Shown here piece after piece: positions 56,101 to 64,000 of a DNA stretch of 64,000 nt. Where the stretch lies: assembly GCA_031472005.1 (NCBI GenBank), contig PZJY01000006.1, forward strand, positions 310,001 through 374,000, read 5' to 3'. Positions within the stretch are counted from its first letter, which is position 1; each line of letters starts with the position of its first letter. A model generated the notes under the pieces. It was given only the letters and a program-made list of their open reading frames with translations, did not search any database and was not told where the DNA came from. This DNA comes from Tetracladium setigerum. Taxonomy: Eukaryota > Ascomycota > Leotiomycetes > Helotiales. Made by a program: the position numbers and the translations under genes.

Positions 56101-59100
56101 CTATATTAATTGGTGGTGCGCATCTGACCGAGAATGATCTTGAATGCTTCTTCCGCGCATCCATTGCACTTCAACAAAATCTTGTGGTGGATCTGTCCAA
56201 ACTTCCTCAAACTCTCAAGCACGTATTTGTGCGCGATATCAAGACCGCCTATTCATTACGGGCTCTTATTTCCGAATCTCTTGTTTTCCATCCTCAGGCT
56301 CTGGCAAAGGCTATCAACAGTCATTGGTGTGATCCTGAAAATACAACGGGGAGATCGTTTTCTCCTTGGAAGTTTCTCAATTCCTCTGAAAAGAATTGGA
56401 TCACATCAAGCTGCACAACTGAAGCATCTTCGCGGCCGCAAGATTTCCATTTCAACCTCGTCGAAGGACATCTTCTAGTGGATTGTAAACCGCTGGGACG
56501 ATTGCCAATGGATATCAGAAAGTCGGAGTCTGTCTTAGAGTTGTTCGGAAACAGACACCTTTTGACGTCCCCGTCTAATCTTTCGGGCATGGATCACTGT
56601 TTACAATCTACCTTTAATGGGCAGGACGTTCATTTTGGTCTTCGAGGGACAGAGGTTGTCATAAGAACTCGAGAAAGAGATATCATTCGCGAATATGTGC
56701 CTGCAAAGAAGTTTGTGTCTCGCAGCAAATACGACTTGCCTTCTAGCCTTGTCGATGGTTGCGTGCACTGGCTAAATCTCAGTACCAGGCAACTGGAAAT
56801 TCGTCGCAAGCCAAACATCTGGTTTACAAGAAAAAATGATTGGATTATCGATTTCAAAAGTCGGATCGCTCGTCGAAACGAATCGTTTCTGATTGACCCC
56901 CACTCAGACTTTTGCAAAACCATTGGTAAAATCTTCGGTGGGTTTGAGAGCGCCCAAAAGATCACAGTGTTCAAGTTCAAGGGAAAATCAGTCGAAAAGG
57001 ACACATTATGTGTGGAAATGAAGCATCTTGGCCTCTCATTCTACGTTAACCGGACTGGCCATCTCCATTGTCGCGAACTAGGCTATCAAATCGACCCCAA
57101 TCAAGATGCGGGAACGCTTCATGGCTACGATAGCAAAATTGTCATGCAAGACGCAGTGACCAAGCAGAGAATTTTGATCGTTGCACTGGGTAAGTTAACC
57201 TACAAACAATGTGATATACATGTACGCATCCAGAGCAGCCCGGAATATGGATATGGGACCTATCAAATTGACGAAATCCTTGGACGACTTTCATGTCAAC
57301 CTGACCCCCAGCTCGTTTACTTCAAAGCCCTCTTGCATGCCTCTACTTCATTCGTTCTTCCAGATCAGCTTACAGGACGTACTGGTACCGAAATGGCGAT
57401 GCATATTTTGACCTCTGGACTTTGCCAACCATGCACTCCACTCCACACAAGTGTCTTGCCAATTCTAAAGAGTATCCAACGTCTCTGTCCAGTTCGAGAA
57501 TACTATCCCAAAGACAAGAAGCGACTTCAATCAGTGACCTGGGACGATAATTTGACGACCACAATCCAATATGACGGGTATGAACAACTGGTTCAGACAA
57601 TCCTTCACGATTCTTACCAGCTCCAAGCATTCGCCCCAGACAAGACCAGCTCAAACCAAGTGCCTACAACCTCCCATCTCCGGACTCGTGGTGTAGTAAA
57701 ACGAGCTGTTTACGAGCGTCATACCAGTGATGCGACGAAATCACCAAGTTCTGTGTACTATGGCAGAGATCGTGCCATCAAGAGATCCCATGCTCAAAAT
57801 GTCTGCGACACTGTAAAGCTCGTGATTGAAGAGCCGTTCAAGTTTGACATGACTGGAAACTTGGGAGAGATTCTATCAGAATGGCAGACTATTGGTGGTT
57901 TCAGAAATTGCATCGACAACAACAGCTCATTGTATGATTTGATTGAGAAGGATATCAGCGAACAGTGGGGAGAGCTTGTGAAGTTCTCTCTGAATGCAGA
58001 TAGGTGGCAATTGATTTTCAGAATGACCCTGTTATCATTTTGCACAAAGCCACAACCCCACATGATGTACTTGATTGCTTCTTTTATTGGCTTCAATCGT
58101 CTTGCGCAGCTCAGGTCATTGTCGCCGCCGTCACATTCTAATTTTCGGAATTTTAAGCTCAACGAGAGCCCAACTGAGGAGTCTCTTCTCGCACTGGTTG
58201 CCCAGGGGTATCCTGCATTCGTCCCAGATTCTGACAGTGATGACGAAGATTCTGAGCTAGATAGCGACGAAGAAGATACTGAAAAGTCGAAACACGAAAG
58301 AAGATGTTCTCTTGTGGGCAATGAACTCGCATACCATCTACTGTGCCAATGGCCTAACTCGAAGCTTTCTACTGAAGGCTTTATTTGGGATATACTGGAC
58401 CATGACGCTGTCATGGAGGCTGTGGAGCCTCAGTGGGAACGCTTGGTTCAAAATTTGCACCTTTCAAACTTTGTTACTCGTGCTCAGGTGGAATTGGAAT
58501 CCCACGCGAAGTTCTTGCAATTCCACGGAAGCACAAAAGATTTATCCCGTCAGGAAGCCCCGCTGATAGAAATTGAAGTCTTCTGTACTCCAACACGCCG
58601 TTATGGTATCCTCCCGACTCTTGTTGGTGATTGTTTGATGAAGGCCATGCCTCCTGTTGAAGACGCGCTAAACAATCAAAAGAGCATGCAGTTTGGCCAA
58701 AACTCAGTCTTGAATCAGGAGAGCCACACATCACCAGAGAACAATTCTCGTGAGATCTCTGAGTTGGAGGGCATATTGAACTCATTTGGAAGCCAGGGAA
58801 ATCATCTCCGCCAACAGTATGGAGAAGATCTGAAAGCCAGTCTTGTGGCTCTTCAAACGTCCATCAAACAGTCGCAATTGGGAGTTCCTTCAATCGACCT
58901 TCACATCGCTGTGGCTCAAAGATACAATGTACAAGAACAACTGAGGAGGCAGTTTGTCCAAATTCGCGAGGCTTTCTTCCTTGCGGACAACCGAGCAAAG
59001 TGGCTCGAAACCTGCAACTTGCTACCAATTGTTACCCCAGTCTCAGTCCTTGAGCTACTGCGTACAAGTTCATGTAATGAGTTTGGTCCAAATGTGAAAG

Positions 59101-62100
59101 AAGCTCTTGTGTATTATGGAACTCTTGTTACTGCTTTGCAACGATGCCATCGAATCGAAACAGCCATTTCAAAGGACGACAGCGTCAAGCGCGAGAATGA
59201 ACTTCGAAACCAGGGTCATACTAATTGGAACCCCCTCCTGTTTCCTGACTGGTTACTTCTCGAGATTGACGGCAATTTCATAATTCGAGAAGAACAAGTG
59301 CAAGTCGCTCAGGCAATCATCTCTCCCAAGTCAGGGGCGAACTCCTTGTTGCAAATGAACATGGGGAAGGGCAAGACATCGTGTGTCATGCCGATGGCAG
59401 CAGCTGTCTTGGCCGATCGAAAACAACTTTTACGAGTGGTTCTTCCAAAAGCACTCGTGAACCCTGGTATTCAAGCTTTACAATCCCGGCTTGCTGGACT
59501 TTGCGGACGACGAATCATTCACATTCCCTACTCACGAAAAGTTGCTCCCACGAAGGACAATTTGAAATTATATCCTGAGCTTCATCGCCATACAATGTCC
59601 ACTGCGGGAATTATAGTAACGACTCCTGATCACATCCTTTCATTCGACTTAAGTGGACAGCAGGCGCTGGTCGATGGCAAGATTAATGTGGCCAGAGATA
59701 TGATTTCATTTCAGTCATGGCTTACCAAGAATTCCCGGGACATTCTTGATGAGTCCGATTTCACGTTGGCTGTGAAGACACAGCTTATCTACCCCAGCGG
59801 TCCACAACTATCTGTTGATGGGCACCCTCATCGATGGCTAGTGGCTCAGACCCTTTTGTCCTTGGTTGAAGATGCTTTGCCACGCTTGCAACAAGAATTT
59901 CAAGACAGTATCGAAGTGGTCATGAGAGCAAATGGGTTCCCGATCGTACATTTCCTACAACGGGATGTTGAGCTAGCCCTTGGAGATCAGCTTGTCAAGG
60001 ATGTTTGTGGCGGAAAGATACCTCTCCTTCGTTCAGCTTTAATGTCGCAAGCAACCCGGAGACGCAGTAATTCTGATGTTCTGGCAACAAGAATGGATCT
60101 TGAACACGTTCTGATTGACGATCAACTTGATCAGAGTATTCTTGCACGCCTACTCGAGTCTTGCGGAAGTGATAAATCCGCTGTTCGTGCAAATCTTCTC
60201 ACTACTCGCGGTCTTTTGAAAAACGACATTCTCATTTTGTGCTTGAAGAAGAGATGGAATGTTGGCTATGGATTGCATCCTGATCGCTTCCCGGTAGCGG
60301 TTCCGTTTGAGGCCAAAGGTGTTCCCTCGTCACAAGCAGAGTTCGGTCATCCTGATGTTGCCATCATCCTCACATGTCTCTCTTTCTATTACTCGGGCCT
60401 TGATCGATCTCAATTTTCCCAGACTCTAGAATTGATTCTCCGAAGCGATGATCCCTCCGCGGAGTACGATAGGTTCATTGCAGGTTCGCAGACCTTGCCG
60501 AAGGTTTTGCAACACTGGACTATCATCAACGTCGATGATACTAGTCAAATTGACCAGCTTTGGAAGCATTTACGCTTCGATCGCCATGTTGTTCATCTTT
60601 ACATGAATAACTTTGTGTATCCTGCCCATGCAAAACAGTTCGGTGTAAAACTACAAGCTTCAGGTTGGGACTTACCGTTGTTTCAACGATCTGTAGATGA
60701 CGCTAGAACAACTGGGTTCAGTGGCACAAACGACAATAAGACACTTCTGCCACTTACAATTCAGCAGAAAGACCTTGCAAGCTTGCATCACACTAGTGCG
60801 GAAGTGCTTACATATTTATTACAGCCGCGAAACCGGGAATTCAAAAGTGCCTCGTCTCAAGGTAAACGCCTGACTGAGTATGAGCTTCTAGAGTTTGTTA
60901 GCGATCTAGGAATTCGAGTTTTGATTGACTCCGGTGCCTATATCCTTGAATTGGACAACGAAACACTGGCCAAGACATGGATGGAGATTGACCAGGATGC
61001 AAAGGCTGCCGTGTACTTCGGCGCTGATAACACAGCTTGGGTGCGGACTCGAGGACGAAAAGACAAGGTCAATTTACTTGCAAGTCCTTTCGCTGAAAAT
61101 CTTGACGGCTGTCTTGTGTATCTCGACCAAGTTCACACACGAGGTGTTGACTTGAAGCTGCCGAAAAATGCTCGGGGGGCATTGACGCTTGCTCTGGAAC
61201 AGACGAAGGACCACACTGTTCAAGGTATTTATCCTCTTTCTTGTTGCCCATTCCTCTTCTTGTTCATGAAATTCTTTCCATTACACACACTTTCATCTTT
61301 GATTTATCCTTTGCCTTAATTAGAAGACAGTCACATCTATTGTTGAGCTTTATGAAATTTTGCTAACTAATGCCGCTTCCAGCCGCTATGAGACTTCGCC
61401 AACTCGCCTCTACGCAGTCTATCACTTTTCTTGCTCCGCCCGAAGTCCACAGAAGCATCCTGGACATTTGCCACATAGATGTTGAGGAATCTATTAATTC
61501 TTCACACGTTGTTCACTGGCTTCTCGAACAAACTTGCCGGGCAAATGAACACCTCCAAGATCTCTACATAGCACAAGGGGTTAACTTTTGCCGCCGAAAG
61601 AACGCGGAGTGGGGATTCCCGAACGTTTTAGGCGACAGTCAACAATTGAAGAAATATGTGTCGGTGATTCAGCTTCCTGAGCGTCAAACATTGGAGCAAA
61701 TTTATGGGGCTGGATCTGCACACCCTGACGAGCTTCCCCGCCTCAACCTTCAATTTCCTGAGCTGAGGGTTTTGCACATGAACTCAATAGCAGAAAGCGA
61801 AGATTGAACAGTAGCAGGATAAATCCCAACTCTTCTGCATTGGAAGAGGTGGAGCAAGAAAGAGAAGTCGAATTCCAGGTTGAGGAACAAAGAGAGACTC
61901 GCAAGCCTCCAATTCTAAAGTCACACTCTTTTTCTGGGGACCTACATAAAAATATCTGGAGATTTTTTGAGACCGGTCATTTGAATGGAAGCGAAGGATA
62001 TCAACAGGTATTTGGTGTCTTGAGTAGATGTGCCGTTGGCAAAAAATATGATGTTTGCGAGACAAATTCGAGATTATTTGTTTCCGATGAGTTCATGAGA

Positions 62101-62966
62101 ACTGTCGACGATGGCGAGAAACAGCAGCCTAATGAGGGCTTTTTGGTACGTTAAAAAACTTCCATCTTGACTTATCTCCACTAGTTTCAAAACAACATGC
62201 TGACCATAATTCCAAGCGACCTGTTGAGTATATTTTGTGGAGCACCAAATCTCAGACAGCTCTCATTGTCATCCCAGAAGAAGCCGAGTTGTTGATTCCC
62301 AAGATCCGCCGACTTTACAATACCCGGGTGCACTTGATCATATACGCCGCACCAGTCACCAAAAGCATGATGCATTTCAACAGCCTTATGTACTATGCGC
62401 TTCCCAGCCTACCTAAGAATTTCAAAGTCCCCGAGTGGCTGTCGATTGAGCTGGGAATCTTTGCTGGCCGGTTGTATTTCAGTTATGACGAATACACTCC
62501 TTTATTGAAGTACATCATGGAAGCACAGGCCCTGAAATGGAACTGGCGCGGTCAGAATTCTACTTCGAACGACAAGTACTTCACTCGTCTGCCGATCGAC
62601 TTCCTTCACGAATGGCTCAACATTCGACGCAAGGGTCAGGATGTTCAGCACACGCCAATGGGATACATTTGTCAGGGTAGACCTCTGTTTGAGAGCCACG
62701 CTTTCTTCAAATCTCGTGGGCATGATTTGGACGAGATTGTACCATCCATTGAACACTTGCGGAACGGGAATCAATTAGATGGAGCTGATAGTGATGATTC
62801 AGATATTGAGGATGCTTGGGATGTGCCTGGTGCGGAAGGGGCAACTGGGGATGAGTTGGATGAGGATTTGGATGAGCACACAAATGATGGAGAACATGAT
62901 GAGAACGTAGACACAGATGTAAATGATGATGATGAGGGTGTAGATACGGAAGGAGACGATAAGTAG
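53118..62966 (+). CDS. Giant DUF3638/DUF3645 protein, about 3187 aa
   Basis: Exons: 53118-53452, 53510-61224, 61383-62145 and 62217-62966. One base appears to be missing at about 61789-61793; with it the sum is 9564 nt in frame. The start at 53118 gives RSIYNHLVLPPKLPHKED, the usual beginning of this family. Helicase-like features: a P-loop-like NMGKGKTS (2062-2069), DESD (2192-2195) in the place of a DEAD box, the DUF3645 block GYGLHPDRFPVAVPFEAKGV (about 2365-2385) with FGHPDVAIILTCLSFYY, and HTRGVDLKLP (about 2653) resembling motif V, then AMRLRQLAS after the third intron. The C-terminus is strongly acidic. These proteins are widespread and single-copy-like in filamentous fungi, but no function is established that I know of. 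An ATPase or SecA/SF2-like role is inferred from motifs. Confidence 0.9.
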
Positions 62967-64000
62967 AATTGGAGGAAGACATTAGCGCAACAAGATACTC
63001 TTGTATAGATTAGGCGATGAGATCCCCTTGTATAGATTACATTAATGATTGTACAATTTGACGTCACAGAGTCCATCCGTGAGTTCTTACTTTGTGTTTT
63101 CTGGCCTTGGCTGGGTGGTGTGTTGCCAACATCTTCAACAGATTTCTTTCGGTGTTGCGACGAGAAACTCGAAAGGTTTGACTTCAGTGCCCGTGACGCT
63201 TTTCTCGTGAGAGAGTAATGTGAAAGGGGGCAAAACCCAGAACACGTAGCCAAAGAAACAGTAATAAAACATTGAAAAGAATGCTCAATACAATCCCACC
63301 AATAACAGCTCACCAGCTCTCCAATATATCCAGTACTTTTGGCTACTCCTATACGTTACTACTGCATCAAAGGGCAAGTTTTAATGGGAAAAGGGCACAT
63401 TCTTCTATGTAAAGGGGGTGGCCGGAAGCTATATAGAATGTAGACCTAACGTCACATGATCTTAGGCCAAATCGCTCAGAGCTAAGGTCATGTGACTAGG
63501 AATATATGGAAAGAAAACCTTGCAAATGCAACGATGAAAAGAAAAGAACAGATCCAGGTGATGAATCCCGTCACAGGAACTTGCTTCCTTCATTCATTCA
63601 TCCTCCTCTCTCGTCCGATGAGGACTAGAGACGAGAGGGGGTTTGCTTACTAACATGAAAGGATCAATCCTAAGTTGTGGAAGGAGGAGCCTTCGCTAAA
63701 ATGCCTTCCCATCACAGTCCTCCTCTTCGGTACTGGCGTGAGATGCTCTACTCATAGTTTCATTCCTTGCAGATTGAAAAATACATGCAGCTTTTCCCCT
63801 TATGGTTTGATTCTTGCGTTGCACTCGTCGAAGGATACTGTTCACCAAGTCATTTGTATTTTCAATGTTGCCAGTCCTTGAAGGTAAAGAGACAAAGCGG
63901 AACCTCAGTGTGAAATGACGTTGTAACTAAAGGATTAGAGATGGATTTCTTAATAGACTTTGAATTTGAACAAACTTATGTATAAGCTCCCATCATTGAA
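62967..64000. other. Intergenic at the right end
   Basis: 3' flank of the DUF3638 gene. Contains an imperfect 15-bp inverted repeat at 63451-63496 with CACATG/CATGTG cores. No gene supported. Confidence 0.5.
63451..63496. repeat. 15-bp inverted repeat with one mismatch
   Basis: Left arm GTCACATGATCTTAG (63451-63465), right arm CTAAGGTCATGTGAC (63482-63496), 16-nt spacer. The outer part is an E-box-like GTCACATGA, so it could be a paired binding site or a hairpin. Confidence 0.6.

Noticed and set aside
57190..57233. Intron-like GTAAGT...CCAG stretch of 44 nt inside the DUF3638 gene
   Set aside because: The frame is open through it and the translation (LGKLTYKQCDIHVRI) fits the protein; removal of 44 nt would break the frame.
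61225..61319. Open reading continuing past 61224 to a stop at 61319
   Set aside because: It is intron sequence: GTATTT donor, CTAAC branch and TTCCAG acceptor at 61382 restore the conserved MRLRQLAS block.

Overview
The window is nuclear DNA of a filamentous ascomycete (Pezizomycotina). The evidence is short spliceosomal introns with GTRNGT donors and CTRAC/CTAAT branch sites, a HET-domain protein, a CFEM protein, a fungal CBM1 module, an ENA-type P-type ATPase, a giant DUF3638/DUF3645 protein and a TpA-rich RIP-like relic. A Leotiomycete is my guess, but the sequence alone does not prove it. I worked out exon structures by hand from splice signals and frame closure.

Left part (0-15 kb): an intron-rich free methionine-R-sulfoxide reductase (475-1860, minus) whose model includes an ATG-only first exon and a 5-nt microexon; a 54-aa spliced gene (2904-3190, plus); an unrecognised protein (3917-4789, minus); an alpha/beta hydrolase (7985-8911, plus); a HET protein in three exons (9731-12295, plus); a RIP-like repeat relic; a small secreted protein (13439-13789, plus); and an intron-containing tRNA (minus).

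Middle (15-44 kb): a very large minus-strand fusion (15863-21014) joining an indoleamine-2,3-dioxygenase-like haem domain, an FAD/NADPH reductase, a cytochrome b5 domain and a low-complexity tail; an ENA sodium/potassium-exporting ATPase (23989-27728, minus) whose upstream region holds many PacC-type GCCARG sites; a 6.3 kb stretch with no gene I can see; a CFEM membrane protein (34081-37116, minus); and DBP5 (38749-40599, minus) divergently paired with BZZ1 (41152-43588, plus).

Right part (44-64 kb): tRNA-Asp, a broken coding remnant, a protein with 30-residue tandem repeats, a secreted zincin-like protein with a CBM1 module, a perfect 23-bp hairpin, and a roughly 3190-aa DUF3638 protein (53118-62966, plus).

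A cross-cutting observation matters for anyone using this sequence. At least seven places inside otherwise well-conserved genes, and one in a tRNA, read correctly only if one base is missing from the assembly, mostly in homopolymers. All are apparent deletions and none an insertion, which points to sequencing or assembly error more than gene decay. The IDO fusion, ENA, CFEM and DUF3638 genes are therefore probably intact in the organism although they look frameshifted here.
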